Of a DNA stretch of 64,000 nt, positions 41,822 to 51,609 are shown piece after piece. Under the pieces are notes generated by a model. That model was not told where the DNA came from, did no database searches, and worked only from the letters and a program-made list of their open reading frames with translations. A program made the translations under genes and the position numbers. Position 1 is the stretch's first letter. Each line of letters starts with the position of its first letter. Source of the DNA: Actinobacillus sp. GY-402 (GTDB lineage: Bacteria > Pseudomonadota > Gammaproteobacteria > Enterobacterales > Pasteurellaceae). The DNA lies in assembly GCF_014843355.1 (NCBI RefSeq), contig NZ_CP062137.1, positions 1,240,001-1,304,000 of the forward strand, in the 5' to 3' direction.

Positions 41822-41913
41822 GCGAAAACCGATTCGGTTTCAATGTAAAAACTCACAAAATTTTGACCGCACTTTTCATCACGGGGCAGATGATTAAACG
41901 AATCGGTTTTTGC
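41822..41913. repeat. Inverted repeat upstream of fhuC
   Basis: GCGAAAACCGATTCG (41822-41836) is repeated in inverse orientation as CGAATCGGTTTTTGC (41899-41913) with one mismatch. The 62 bases between hold an uptake sequence. It could be a paired operator or a cruciform; no known binding site was recognised. Confidence 0.5.
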
Positions 41914-41941
41914 GAAATTTGATTGCGGAATAACTTTAAAT

Positions 41942-41962
41942 GTGAATTATTTTCAATTAGAA
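41942..41962 (+). promoter_or_regulatory. Probable Fur box of fhuCDBA
   Basis: The stretch GTGAATTATTTTCAATTAGA resembles the A/T-rich interrupted palindrome of Fur sites (GATAATGATAATCATTATC) and lies about 45 bases upstream of the iron-uptake operon. The match is partial. Confidence 0.55.
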
Positions 41963-42003
41963 TAGTCGTCCTTTAAATTCATGGCCGATGATTGAGAGAA
42001 ATT

Positions 42004-42768
42004 GTGTTTATCGTTACCGACGTCACCTTTAAAGTTCCCGCACGAACATTGCTGTCGCCGCTTTCCCTGTCTTTCGAACGGGGGAAAGTATACGGCTTAA
42101 TCGGGCATAACGGTTCCGGCAAATCAACCCTGATTAAATTGCTTGCCAAACAGCATTCCTACTCGTCCGGCTTAATCACTTTTAACGGTAAACCGCTGCC
42201 GCAATGGACATCGCGCGAATTTGCCAAACAAGTGGCCTATTTGCCGCAAAATTTACCGCAAACGACCAATTTAACCGCGCGGGAACTTATCGCCATGGGG
42301 CGTTACGCCTGGAACGGATTATTCGGTGCCAACAAAAAGAAAGATACGGACGCCATTAACCGTGCGTTGGCACTCACCCGAACGGAAAAATTTGCCGATC
42401 AATTGGTGGACACTTTATCCGGCGGCGAACGTTCCCGTATTTGGCTTGCCATGCTGCTCGCCCAACAAAGTCGATTTTTACTGCTGGACGAACCTTTGGC
42501 GGCGTTAGACATCGCTCATCAGGTTGATGTAATGGAATTAGTGACAAAATTGGCGCACGAATTGAATTTGGGGATTGTCATCGTTATTCACGACATCAAT
42601 CTTGCCGCCCGTTATTGCGATCATCTTATTGCGCTGCATAACGGCAAACTACTGGCGCAAGGCAATGCCTTCGATATTGTGAACACCGCAAAACTGCAGG
42701 ATATTTACGGCATACGCCTGAATATCATCGCGCATCCCGAAACCCAACGTCCGGTAAGTTTTTATTGA
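42004..42768 (+). CDS. fhuC: Ferric hydroxamate ABC transporter, ATP-binding protein
   Basis: FhuC powers import of ferric hydroxamate siderophores such as ferrichrome. The 254-residue protein has Walker A GHNGSGKST, signature LSGGERSRIWLAML, Walker B RFLLLDEPLAALDIAHQ and switch His in VIHDINLAARYCD, and closes with IYGIRLNIIAHPETQRPVSFY, the FhuC-type ending. The start is uncertain: GTG at 42004 has GAGAGA at a suitable distance, while an in-frame TTG at 41992 has none. Its stop overlaps the next ATG (TGATG). Order C-D-B-A is the one described for Actinobacillus pleuropneumoniae. Confidence 0.92.
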   Translation: MFIVTDVTFKVPARTLLSPLSLSFERGKVYGLIGHNGSGKSTLIKLLAKQHSYSSGLITFNGKPLPQWTSREFAKQVAYLPQNLPQTTNLTARELIAMGRYAWNGLFGANKKKDTDAINRALALTRTEKFADQLVDTLSGGERSRIWLAMLLAQQSRFLLLDEPLAALDIAHQVDVMELVTKLAHELNLGIVIVIHDINLAARYCDHLIALHNGKLLAQGNAFDIVNTAKLQDIYGIRLNIIAHPETQRPVSFY

Positions 42769-43685
42769 TGCGTACTCCGTTTTACCTATTTCTGCGTTAT
42801 AAATCGTCAGCTAATCGGCTGATTGCTCTGCTTTTATTATTCGTTTTGCCGTTGCAAGGCGCTTCGGCCCATTTCCGTATCGCCACTCTCGACTGGACGG
42901 TTGCCGAAACGCTGATAGCCTTAGGCGAACCGCCCGTTGCCGTAGGAGACGTAAAAAGCTATCGCCAATGGGTGGCGCAACCGCAGTTGCCGGCGGACAC
43001 TTTAGATCTCGGTCTCAGAATGCAACCCAATCCGGAACTGTTAATTCCGCTGTCAAACGCGGATCAGAAAGCTCCGCTGATCTTTATCAATACCGGGTTT
43101 TACGCTTCCACCGCGCCCTTGCTGCAACGATTCGCCCAACAGGTTCATCGCGTCGATTTTTACGCCGAAGGCGACGCCTGGCAAAATATCCTAAACGCCA
43201 GTAAACAGGTTGCGGACATCATCAATCGCCCGCAAGCCTTCGAACAACTCATACGGCGTTATCAACAAAAACTCGCCGAAATTCGCCCGCACTTACAGGC
43301 TTTCCGCGATCGCCCGTTGGCGTTGGTGCAGTTTATTGACAGCCGCCATTTACGCATTTACGCGCCAAACAGTCCGTTCGGCGCCGTGCTGTCACAGCTC
43401 GGTTTACAAAATGCCTGGTCGGGCTCACAGAATAATTGGGGATTTGAAACCATCGACCTCACGCAATTGGCGAAATTGCCGCAAAACAGTCGTCTTGTAG
43501 TGATTAAACCTTACCCCGCCAATATTGAGACGGACTTAAAATACAACACATTGTGGCGGCATTTAACGATGGCGCGCGATCCGCTCATTTTGCCCGCCAT
43601 CTGGACATTCGGCGGCATTCCGTCGGCGCAGCGATTTGCCCAAGCCTTGGCGGACGGGTTACAAAACGGAGGCGAAGCATGGTGA
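42768..43685 (+). CDS. fhuD: Ferric hydroxamate-binding periplasmic protein
   Basis: FhuD captures the ferric siderophore in the periplasm and hands it to FhuB. The 305-residue protein has a long N-terminal segment and hydrophobic core (LIALLLLFVLPLQGASA) forming a signal peptide with a likely cut after Ala34. FRIATLDWTVAETLIALGEPPVAVGDVKSYRQWV follows, the typical FhuD opening, and IWTFGGIPSAQRFAQAL is near the end. No lipobox Cys is seen. ATG 42768 overlaps the fhuC stop, and the end overlaps fhuB by seven bases. Confidence 0.92.
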   Translation: MRTPFYLFLRYKSSANRLIALLLLFVLPLQGASAHFRIATLDWTVAETLIALGEPPVAVGDVKSYRQWVAQPQLPADTLDLGLRMQPNPELLIPLSNADQKAPLIFINTGFYASTAPLLQRFAQQVHRVDFYAEGDAWQNILNASKQVADIINRPQAFEQLIRRYQQKLAEIRPHLQAFRDRPLALVQFIDSRHLRIYAPNSPFGAVLSQLGLQNAWSGSQNNWGFETIDLTQLAKLPQNSRLVVIKPYPANIETDLKYNTLWRHLTMARDPLILPAIWTFGGIPSAQRFAQALADGLQNGGEAW

Positions 43686-45649
43686 AAAATCGTATTGCCG
43701 CCTTGATCGCGCCGGGCTTCATTCTGTTTGTCGGATTGGTTATTTTCCTGCTGCAAAGCCAGTTACCCGCCGCGACACATTTCAGCCGATTGTGGTCTGC
43801 CGGTGACAATCTCGAGATTTTGTTGGTGCAAAATTATACTTTGCCGCGAATCGTCATGGCCATACTGGCGGGCGGCATTCTCGGTTTCGCCAGTCTGTTG
43901 CTGCAACAGGTGACGGCGAACCCGTTAGCGTCGGACAACACGCTTGGGATCAGCAGCGGCGCTCAGTTCGCATTATTTCTCTGCACCATTTTTATGCCGA
44001 ATCGGTTGGAAGACGGAGCGAACCTCATTGCCGTTTTCGGCGCGGCAATCAGCCTGATATTGGTGTTGACCCTTGCCATGCGGAAATCCTTGTCGCCGCT
44101 GTTGCTGATTTTAGCCGGCTTAGTGGTAAATCTGTATTTCGGTGCGTTTTCCTCCATGATGATGTTGTTTTATCCCGAAGAATCCCGCGGTTTGGCGCAA
44201 TGGGGAGCCGGTTCGCTGGTTCAGGAAAGCTGGCGCGACAGTCTGGCGTTATGTCTACAGGCGATTCCCGCTTTTGCCATTATCGCCTTGCTGATTCGTC
44301 CGTTAACCGTTTTGACTCTGAATGACGCCAATGCACAAAGTTTAGGCGTGCCGGTGGGAAAATTGCGTTTAATCGGCGTAGCGGTGGCGGCGTTTTTAAT
44401 CGCCTGCGTGGTATCCGCCGTGGGAATGCTGGGATTTATCGGCTTAGCGGCCGCCACCATCGTGCGCCAACTCGGCGTACGCACCTTGAAAAGACAACTC
44501 GTCGCTTCATTTATTGTCGGCGCATTATTGCTTTCGATAACGGATATATCCTTGCAATTACTGGCGCAATTTAACGGCGTGAATCTTCCCGCCGGCGCCG
44601 TCACCGCACTACTCGGCACGCCGTTGCTGCTTTGGTTAATGTTCCGTGCATTGCCGCATAGCGGGCGTTTGCAGCAACAATCACTGGAAAAACATCGCAA
44701 TTTTTCACCGCACTTTTTAGCGATTATCCTTGCCTTGTCGGCGATTTTCGTTGCCGCCGCGCTCATGTTCGGGCAAAGTTTGCAAGGCTGGCATTGGTTG
44801 GATTTAACCAACCAATGGGATCGCCAAATTTTTGTTTTACGTTATCCGCGCGTACTGATTGCTTTATCCGTCGGTATTTTACTTGCCGTGGCGGGCGTGA
44901 TTCTACAGCGATTAACCTTAAATCCGATGGCAAGCCCCGAACTGCTGGGCGTTTCGTCGGGGACCACAATGGGCGTACTGGCGGTGATTTTCCTGTTTTC
45001 CGCGCAGCAGACTCAATGGTTCTGGCTGGCGGGTATTCTGGGCGCTTTCATCGCCTTGCTGATTCTGGTCGCCGTCAATCAACGTCAGGGCATGCTACCG
45101 GAAAAAGTGCTGCTTACGGGAATCAGCCTGTCCGCTTTGTTGGACACCTTACAGCGACTAGCCGTTGCCAGCGGCGATCTGCGCGTGAATCAGCTGATTT
45201 CCTGGACTTCGGGCTCCACTCAAAACATCAATCAGGATTTTGCCCTGATTTTTCTCTGTCTCAGCATTTTGCTGCTAGCGGCAAGTTTAGTCTTTTGCCG
45301 CTGGCTGGCACTGCTGGCCTTACAGGCGCCGATGGCTCAGGCACTTGGGTTGAATTTGCCGCGCACACGCCGAATCCTGATATTTTTCACCGCAATTTTG
45401 ACCGCACTTGCCACCCTGATTATCGGCCCGTTAACTTTTATCGGCTTATTGGTGCCGCAAATCACCCAGCTATTGGGCGTGAAAAACGTATCAAATCAGT
45501 TACTCGTTTCCGCTTGTTTGGGCGGGCTGATTATGGTGTCGGCGGATTGGTTCGGCCGACAGATTTTATTCCCCTATGAAGTGCCGGCGGGACTGGTCGC
45601 CACGCTTATCGGCGGAACCTATTTTTTACTGATGGTAAGAAAAATCTAA
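43679..45649 (+). CDS. fhuB: Ferric hydroxamate permease, double-length
   Basis: FhuB is the inner-membrane channel. At 656 residues it is a fusion of two FecCD-type permease halves, each about 320 residues with about ten membrane helices. Each half contains the conserved LPR-I/V block (LPRIVMAILAGGILGFASLLLQQ, then YPRVLIALSVGILLAVAGVILQR), the N-P-L/M-A-S-x-x-x-L-G-I/V-S-S-G motif and the FIGL-PQ/AT coupling loop. E. coli FhuB has the same fused form (about 660 residues). I use ATG 43679, overlapping fhuD. Confidence 0.94.
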   Translation: MVKNRIAALIAPGFILFVGLVIFLLQSQLPAATHFSRLWSAGDNLEILLVQNYTLPRIVMAILAGGILGFASLLLQQVTANPLASDNTLGISSGAQFALFLCTIFMPNRLEDGANLIAVFGAAISLILVLTLAMRKSLSPLLLILAGLVVNLYFGAFSSMMMLFYPEESRGLAQWGAGSLVQESWRDSLALCLQAIPAFAIIALLIRPLTVLTLNDANAQSLGVPVGKLRLIGVAVAAFLIACVVSAVGMLGFIGLAAATIVRQLGVRTLKRQLVASFIVGALLLSITDISLQLLAQFNGVNLPAGAVTALLGTPLLLWLMFRALPHSGRLQQQSLEKHRNFSPHFLAIILALSAIFVAAALMFGQSLQGWHWLDLTNQWDRQIFVLRYPRVLIALSVGILLAVAGVILQRLTLNPMASPELLGVSSGTTMGVLAVIFLFSAQQTQWFWLAGILGAFIALLILVAVNQRQGMLPEKVLLTGISLSALLDTLQRLAVASGDLRVNQLISWTSGSTQNINQDFALIFLCLSILLLAASLVFCRWLALLALQAPMAQALGLNLPRTRRILIFFTAILTALATLIIGPLTFIGLLVPQITQLLGVKNVSNQLLVSACLGGLIMVSADWFGRQILFPYEVPAGLVATLIGGTYFLLMVRKI

Positions 45650-45670
45650 TCGTTAACTTTAGGAAAAAAC

Positions 45671-47692
45671 ATGAAAAAAACTTTCATCAATACGAGTATT
45701 GTCAGTGCGTTAGCACTGACCGCGTCTGCCGCCATGGCGGAAAACATCGAACAGCTGAACGAAATCGAAGTGGTCGGTTCCGTTGCCAAAGCGGGAAAAG
45801 TAGACTACATGACACCGAAATCCGTGGATGTGATCAGCGAACGGCAAATCGCCGACGAAAATGCGCAAAAAGTGGATCAGGCGTTACGTTATCAGGCGGG
45901 CATCGTGACCGAACCTTACGGCGGCGATAACGACACCGATTGGTTTAAAATCCGCGGTTTCGACGCTTCCATGACCTTAGACGGCACGGCGCTGGGCAAA
46001 AACGGTTTCTTTGTGTGGCTGCCGAATACTTACGGTTTGGAAAGCATTGAAGTGGTGAAAGGCGCTGATTCTTTCACTTACGGCGCGGCGGAAACCGGCG
46101 GGATCGTGAATTTAGTCAGTAAGCGCCCGACCAAGGATCCAAAAGGCGAAATCAAACTGACCGCAGGCAATAAAGACGAACGCGGTATCAGCTTTGATGT
46201 CAGCAATAAATTTGCCGATAATTTACGTTATCGCGTGGTGGGCGATTACAATAAACGCCACGGACAAGTTAACGGCACTTGGCTGGAAAGCTATTACTTC
46301 GCACCAAGTCTAACCTGGGATATTTCCGACAAAGCGGCATTCACCCTGCTGGCCAGCGTACAAAAAGACGTGGGCGTGCCGGTTAATCCGTTCCTGCCGG
46401 CTTACGGTTCATTAATCGATACGCCGAACGGCACTATCGCACGCGGCGTGAATCTGGGCGAACCGGATCAGGATTACACTGATCGCAGCCAATATTCCCT
46501 CGGTTACGAATACATCAACAAATTCGCCGAAGGTTGGACATTCGCGCAAAATTATCGCTTCAGCCGTTTAAATATTGATCAGTATAATACGTTCGCCTGG
46601 AGTTCCGACGCTATTTCCAACGCTTATCGCGGCTATGCTTACACCGTCGGTCACACCACCAATCACACCATCGACAACCGACTCAGCAAAGCCTGGAAAC
46701 TCGGCGAAGTGGAAAATATCACCACCGTCGGCATGGATTACCAGTATTCCGAAACCAAAGGTTTGAATAACGGTTTCGGCGCGGTAAACGCCATCAATAT
46801 GTTCCACCCGGTATATAACCAAACGCCTTACAACCCGACGGGAACCGATTACAATCTGAAAAGTATCCAGTTAGGCTTGTATGCGCAAAATCAATTACGT
46901 TACCAAAACTGGACATGGAATGTTTCCGCCCGTCACGACAAAGCCCGCGCCGATTCGAAAGCTAACGGCGCCGCCACCAGTTACAACGTCAGCCACAATT
47001 CTTATTCCACCGGTTTAATGTATCAATTCGACAACGGTTTGGCGCCTTACGCAAGCTACAGCGAATCCTTCCGGGCAATTGCCGGTAACGACGGTTACGG
47101 ACGCGCTTACAAACCTTATGAAGGCAAACAATACGAAGCGGGTTTAAAATACCTACCGAGCTTTATGGACGGCACATTCTCCGTCGCTTGGTTTGATTTG
47201 GAAGAGAAAAACACCTTGGTAAGCGATCCGTCCCAAATTCAGGTGCAAGCCGGCAAACAAACCAGCCGCGGCATAGAAGTTCAAGCAAACTTAGCCTTCA
47301 CCGACAACATTTCGGGACAATTCGCCTATACTTACACCAAAGCGAAAACCGACTTAGCATACAACCAAACCGTACGCAGCGCATTAATTCCGCGCCACGC
47401 CTATTCGGCAAAATTGAATTATCGCTTCACCGACAACGCGCTTAACGGCTTAACCGTCGGCGCGGGCGTACGTTATACCGGCTCAACGGTGGACGAGCAA
47501 TATTATAAAGGCTACAAAGTGGGCAACTACACGCTGGCGGATCTTTTCGCTAAATATGAATTTGCCGGCAACTGGGTCGCTCAGCTCAATATAGACAATT
47601 TATTCGACAAAAAATACCTCGCCAGCTGCAGCTATTACTGTTACTACGGCGAAGGCCGCAAATTAACGGCAAATTTAACCTATAAATTCTAA
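45671..47692 (+). CDS. fhuA: TonB-dependent ferric hydroxamate receptor
   Basis: This outer-membrane receptor imports a ferric siderophore using TonB. The 673-residue precursor has a signal peptide (cut after AMA, about 23), a TonB-box-like LNEIEVVG, a plug domain (SVDVISERQIADENAQKVDQALRY, IRGFDA, VVKGADSFTYGAAETGGIVNLVSKRP), a 22-strand barrel and a C-terminal Phe. The ending NLFDKKYLASCSYYCYYGEGR has the closely spaced Cys pair found at the same place in FhuA. The siderophore is likely ferrichrome-like given the fhuCDB genes, but receptor specificity is not readable. Confidence 0.88.
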   Translation: MKKTFINTSIVSALALTASAAMAENIEQLNEIEVVGSVAKAGKVDYMTPKSVDVISERQIADENAQKVDQALRYQAGIVTEPYGGDNDTDWFKIRGFDASMTLDGTALGKNGFFVWLPNTYGLESIEVVKGADSFTYGAAETGGIVNLVSKRPTKDPKGEIKLTAGNKDERGISFDVSNKFADNLRYRVVGDYNKRHGQVNGTWLESYYFAPSLTWDISDKAAFTLLASVQKDVGVPVNPFLPAYGSLIDTPNGTIARGVNLGEPDQDYTDRSQYSLGYEYINKFAEGWTFAQNYRFSRLNIDQYNTFAWSSDAISNAYRGYAYTVGHTTNHTIDNRLSKAWKLGEVENITTVGMDYQYSETKGLNNGFGAVNAINMFHPVYNQTPYNPTGTDYNLKSIQLGLYAQNQLRYQNWTWNVSARHDKARADSKANGAATSYNVSHNSYSTGLMYQFDNGLAPYASYSESFRAIAGNDGYGRAYKPYEGKQYEAGLKYLPSFMDGTFSVAWFDLEEKNTLVSDPSQIQVQAGKQTSRGIEVQANLAFTDNISGQFAYTYTKAKTDLAYNQTVRSALIPRHAYSAKLNYRFTDNALNGLTVGAGVRYTGSTVDEQYYKGYKVGNYTLADLFAKYEFAGNWVAQLNIDNLFDKKYLASCSYYCYYGEGRKLTANLTYKF

Positions 47693-47707
47693 ATTCACTT
47701 GAAAAAC

Positions 47708-47745
47708 AAGGCTTATTGAACGAATCAATAAGCCTTTTCTTTTTC
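47708..47745 (+). terminator. fhu operon terminator
   Basis: AAGGCTTATTGA and TCAATAAGCCTT pair perfectly around ACGAA and are followed by TTCTTTTT, 15 bases after the fhuA stop. Confidence 0.9.
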
Positions 47746-47764
47746 GGAAATCGACATGTTAGCC

Positions 47765-47855
47765 TAAAAGTGCGGGCAAAATTTTGAATGTTTTTTTAAC
47801 ATTTCAAGCGCCGGGCGACGCCCAAAAAACGTTGCAAAAAACTCCCGCACTTTTA
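47765..47855. terminator. Uptake-like inverted pair between fhuA and the alpha-galactosidase
   Basis: TAAAAGTGCGGG (47765-47776) and CCCGCACTTTTA (47844-47855) are perfect inverse copies, both of the G-ending form. Between them lie a smaller hairpin (GAATGTT...AACATTTC) and GGGCGACGCCC next to an A-run, which on the minus strand may help end the galactosidase transcript. Confidence 0.55.
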
Positions 47856-47886
47856 CGGAATCAGGCCGATACCGCCTTCGCTGAGA

Positions 47887-50025
47887 TTACAGCCGATTAA
47901 ATTCAATCAGCAGCGCGCTTTGCGGATCCAACACCGGAATGATCATCCCGGCATGCGCCAGCCAGTCGCCGCGAACGTTGACGCTTTTACCGGCGAAGTC
48001 ATCCAGCATCCATTGCGGAAAACGCTTCATCAAATGTCCGCCCTTGCCTGTTTTGATATAATCCGGAACGGCAAGAATTTTAACCTGATAATCCGCTTTC
48101 GGATCGAGATAAGGCAGGCGCAGTTTGCCCATGCACTTATAATCCGGCATATCAAGCTGGCTGATGAGCACCACCGCCTGCGTTTTATCCTGCGCGACAA
48201 CGCCGTTAATCAACGTGGTCTCGTCATGATGATCCAAACGGAAACTTTCCCCCGAATGCAACAACGGGCGAAGTTGTTTATGCAACGCGATATATTTTGC
48301 GAAGCCCCGCCGTTCTTCCGCCGATTCTTTTACCGGATCAAGTTCAACGCCCATATGTCCGAACAATGCGGTTAACCCTCTGAAATCAAAGGAAAAACTT
48401 CGCATGGTTGTCTGGCAAGGCGCGCCGCCGATATGGGCGCCGACGACTTCCGGCGGATAAAAATAACTCATGCCCCGCTGAATTTTCTGTCGAGCCAACG
48501 CGTCGTTGTTATCGGAAGTCCAAAAACGTTGCGAGCGTTTCAGAATTTCAAAATCAATCCGCGCTCCGCCTGAAGAACAGCTTTCGATTTCGACGTGAGG
48601 ATAACGTTGCTGCAAAATATCAAATAAACGATAAGCGGCTTGAGTTTGCGCAGTCACCGCCGCTTTGCCCGAATGGCCCGGTTGAACCAAACGACGATTG
48701 TGATCCCATTTGATGTAATCCACTTGATTCTGGCTTAACAGCCAATCCATACGTTCCAAAATGTAATGAAACGCGTCAGGATTGACTAAATCCAGCACGT
48801 ATTGATGGCGTTCTTCCGGCTGTGCATAACCGTCTAATTGCAGCAACCAATCGGGATGTTGCCGGTACAGCATCGAACGTTTGCTGATCATTTCCGGTTC
48901 CACCCAAATCCCGAATTGCATGCCCAGCTTTTTCACCGCGTCAATCACCGGCGTTAAACCGTTCGGATACTTTTTCTCATCCAGGAACCAATCGCCTAAT
49001 CCGCCGAAATCATCGTTCCGGCCGATAAACCAACCGTCATCGATGATAAAACGTTCCACGCCCATTTCCGCCGCTTTTTCCGCCATCGCGATAATATGAG
49101 CGGGATCGTGATCAAACATCACGCCCTCCCAAATATTTAGATGGACGGGACGAACCGGTTGCGCAAAGTGCAGAATATGGTTTCGGATATGCCGGTGAAA
49201 TTGTTGCGACATGCCGTTCAAGCCGCTATCGGAATAAACGGTATAAACCCAAGGGGTGGAAAGCGATTCGCCTTTTTCTAAAGCGATTTCACCGGGCAAA
49301 TAAAGATTTTCCAGTTGCGCGAAGCGACGTCCGTCAATCAATACGTCGGCACGAATGCGATGATTGCCCGACCAGGCCAAATGAAAGCCCCAAACTTCGC
49401 CCTGTTGCTGACTGAAATGCGGTCGTCCCAGCACCAGATTCGGCGCATACTCGTGAGAAGTGCGTCCATGGCGATTTTCCTGCACAAAGGCACCGTGTTT
49501 TAACCGGGTGCGGTTTTCCTGCAACTCTCGGCACCAGCGCCCGTAAAAACTGAGCACTTCATCGGCATATTCCGGCACGGGCAAAGTGACCGCAAGGCGA
49601 TTAACGGTGAACTTGCTTTCGCCGAGGTTGGTTAAGGTGTTACGGAATTTAAACACACCGTTTTCATCGCTCTCGATTTCCGTTTTAAACGCCAGTTGTG
49701 CGACGGAGTCTTCCGCTTCAATCAAAAAAACGTTGTCATTTTTGACCGCACTTTTGGTTTTGAATACCGGCGCCCAGTCGTAACCGTCGCGGTGTCCGTC
49801 CACACTGGATGAACCCCAAAATCCTCGCCCGTTTTCGGCGGCAAAGGTGACCGGCGTGTCCACATCCAAACCGCCGTTGGATACGCCGCGCTCCAGGCTT
49901 AACGCATCCGCTTCCGTGATTTCGTCAATATCTAAACGCGCGCCCCAATAAAGAATTTCCGCCGGTTCGGAACGAATAATTAAATCCGTATTGCCGGCGC
50001 TTAAACGAATAATATTTTTCATCAT
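47887..50025 (-). CDS. Alpha-galactosidase, glycoside hydrolase family 36
   Basis: The enzyme hydrolyses terminal alpha-1,6-galactosides such as melibiose or raffinose. The 712-residue protein fits GH36: N-terminal beta-sandwich (to about 290), then a barrel with IDDGWFIGRNDD, GIWVEPEMI, nucleophile Asp441 in YIKWDHNR, CSSGGARID (483-491) and acid/base Asp505 in FWTSDNND. No signal peptide, so it is cytoplasmic and should act on sugar imported by MelB. The start (ATGATG) directly follows the melB stop (TAGATGATG), with GAGGGG as ribosome site. E. coli pairs melB with MelA, an unrelated GH4 enzyme that needs NAD+ and Mn2+; here GH36 takes that place. Confidence 0.93.
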   Translation of the reverse strand: MMKNIIRLSAGNTDLIIRSEPAEILYWGARLDIDEITEADALSLERGVSNGGLDVDTPVTFAAENGRGFWGSSSVDGHRDGYDWAPVFKTKSAVKNDNVFLIEAEDSVAQLAFKTEIESDENGVFKFRNTLTNLGESKFTVNRLAVTLPVPEYADEVLSFYGRWCRELQENRTRLKHGAFVQENRHGRTSHEYAPNLVLGRPHFSQQQGEVWGFHLAWSGNHRIRADVLIDGRRFAQLENLYLPGEIALEKGESLSTPWVYTVYSDSGLNGMSQQFHRHIRNHILHFAQPVRPVHLNIWEGVMFDHDPAHIIAMAEKAAEMGVERFIIDDGWFIGRNDDFGGLGDWFLDEKKYPNGLTPVIDAVKKLGMQFGIWVEPEMISKRSMLYRQHPDWLLQLDGYAQPEERHQYVLDLVNPDAFHYILERMDWLLSQNQVDYIKWDHNRRLVQPGHSGKAAVTAQTQAAYRLFDILQQRYPHVEIESCSSGGARIDFEILKRSQRFWTSDNNDALARQKIQRGMSYFYPPEVVGAHIGGAPCQTTMRSFSFDFRGLTALFGHMGVELDPVKESAEERRGFAKYIALHKQLRPLLHSGESFRLDHHDETTLINGVVAQDKTQAVVLISQLDMPDYKCMGKLRLPYLDPKADYQVKILAVPDYIKTGKGGHLMKRFPQWMLDDFAGKSVNVRGDWLAHAGMIIPVLDPQSALLIEFNRL

Positions 50026-51399
50026 CTACCCCTCTTTCACACTTCTGTATTTATCCAATAACACGATATTGACTTTCGCCAATAAATCTCCGTGCAATTT
50101 GTAATAACGGAAGTAAACGAACAATTTGATACTGTAAAACAAAATCGGCAAGCCGATCATAATGACTTTCATCCAAAAAATCGTATTTTCGTTTTGTACT
50201 TGGTTCGGCACATAATTAATTGCGGTTAATAACACACCGATCAGCAGGGCGGAAATTGCGGAGCCCGCTTTTACCACCATGGTTTGTACGGAATAAGCGA
50301 TGCTTTCCGAGCGAATGCCGAGCTTGTATTCGCCGTAATCCACAGTATCCGCCACCATAATGACCTGCAATGTCCAGAATAATGCGCTGCCGATTTGCAT
50401 AAAAATACCGGCAAGAATAATTAAAAATACGCTCGGAGTTTCCGTCATGCCCGTATACGCAAGAATTAAACAGCTTAAAATCGAGCTGACGGAAATCGTA
50501 ATCCACAACGTGCGGCGTGAAAATAAACGCACCAAACGGGCAAAAAAGACAATAATGATCAGATTCGCAATACCGGCGTAGGACATGTAGTAAGGGAACA
50601 TTTCCTTGTCGCCCACCACATAAGTGAAATAATAAATCGCAAAGCCGGAAATAATATTGCTGGCGATGTTATAACATAACGCCATCACCAAAAGGCTGAA
50701 AAGCTGATCGTTACGCGGAATTAAGGAAATCAAGGTTTTAAGCGGAATGCGCGCCTGAGCTTCGCCGTTCAGATTATCCGAAGAATATTTCTCTTTTAAA
50801 TTCACCAACGTAATAACGGTTGAAGCGATGAAAAAGACGATAATAATGATGGTAAACATGCGAAAGCCGAAGCCTTTATCCTCGCCGCCGACATAATCCA
50901 CAAAAGCGATACAGGTTCCCGCGGTGATAAAATTGGCAAGACTTGAAAAGAATCGCGGATAAGGAACTAATTCTTCACGTTCATGCTGATCCAAGGTTAA
51001 AGTCGGGGTTAAGGACCAAAACGGAATATCCATTAAAGTGTAAGTCATGCCCCATAAAATGTAGGTCACGGCGATATACGCGATTAATGCCGTACCGCTA
51101 AAATAATCCGCGCAAAACAAAGAAAAAAGAACAAGAGAATTTAAAATCGTACCGATTAAAATCCAAGGCTTAAATTTCCCCCAACGACTACGCGTATTAT
51201 TCACAATCCATCCCATGATCGGATCGTTGAGCGCATCCCAAATTCGCGCAACCATAAAAATCGTTCCTACGATAGCGCCCGATACGCCAAGCACATCCGT
51301 GTAATAATACATTAAATACATATACACGATATGAATGGCGAAGTCTTTTCCGTAAGCGCCCAAGCCAAAGCTCAATTTTGTTTTCATTGATAAACTCAT
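50026..51399 (-). CDS. melB: Melibiose:cation symporter
   Basis: MelB imports melibiose with Na+, Li+ or H+. The 457-residue, 12-helix protein is very similar to E. coli MelB along its length. It keeps Asp19 (GKDFAI), Asp55 and Asp59 of the cation site ([13 protein letters not shown]), the Asp in [10 protein letters not shown] and the Lys of [10 protein letters not shown] use ATG 51399 with GAGGTG upstream, which reproduces the M-S-x-S start of E. coli; a second ATG four codons on is weaker. It is cotranscribed with the galactosidase and divergent from melR. Confidence 0.95.
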   Translation of the reverse strand: MSLSMKTKLSFGLGAYGKDFAIHIVYMYLMYYYTDVLGVSGAIVGTIFMVARIWDALNDPIMGWIVNNTRSRWGKFKPWILIGTILNSLVLFSLFCADYFSGTALIAYIAVTYILWGMTYTLMDIPFWSLTPTLTLDQHEREELVPYPRFFSSLANFITAGTCIAFVDYVGGEDKGFGFRMFTIIIIVFFIASTVITLVNLKEKYSSDNLNGEAQARIPLKTLISLIPRNDQLFSLLVMALCYNIASNIISGFAIYYFTYVVGDKEMFPYYMSYAGIANLIIIVFFARLVRLFSRRTLWITISVSSILSCLILAYTGMTETPSVFLIILAGIFMQIGSALFWTLQVIMVADTVDYGEYKLGIRSESIAYSVQTMVVKAGSAISALLIGVLLTAINYVPNQVQNENTIFWMKVIMIGLPILFYSIKLFVYFRYYKLHGDLLAKVNIVLLDKYRSVKEG

Positions 51400-51609
51400 T
51401 TTTCACCTCATGCTACAAATAACCTATCCGTACGTTAATATTTGCATAAGAAAACCAAAAAATTCTATCCGATTTTTTCAGCAAAATTCCTGAAAACTCA
51501 GATTACGTGATCGAACAAATAAAATCTGAACATTCGAGAAAATTTCACTAGAAAACGCTATTTTAAGCACTATACTAAACACCAATAAAAAATAAGAATA
51601 ACTTAAATC
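51400..51609. promoter_or_regulatory. melB/melR divergent control region
   Basis: This 210-base A/T-rich region must hold the MelR and promoter sites. A TATACT hexamer (51571-51576) about 35 bases before melR is a possible -10. A stretch ACGTGATCGAACA near 51508 weakly resembles half a CRP site. No MelR site could be assigned by eye. Confidence 0.35.

Larger units (their letters stand above)
41664..42003. other. Divergent intergenic region pntA/fhuC
   Basis: This 340-base A/T-rich gap has no credible reading frame. It contains an imperfect inverted repeat (arms 41822-41836 and 41899-41913, 14 of 15 bases), a local palindrome AAACCGATTCGGTTT, one uptake core (41866-41874) and a probable Fur site near 41942. 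Confidence 0.6.

Noticed and set aside
43553..43678. 42-codon extension of fhuB upstream of ATG 43679
   Set aside because: It lies wholly inside fhuD, adds a basic non-membrane sequence absent from FhuB, and the ATG overlap with fhuD is typical of coupled genes.
51500..51530. Possible CRP site in the melB/melR region
   Set aside because: Only one degenerate half-site (CGTGATC) is seen; the second half does not match.
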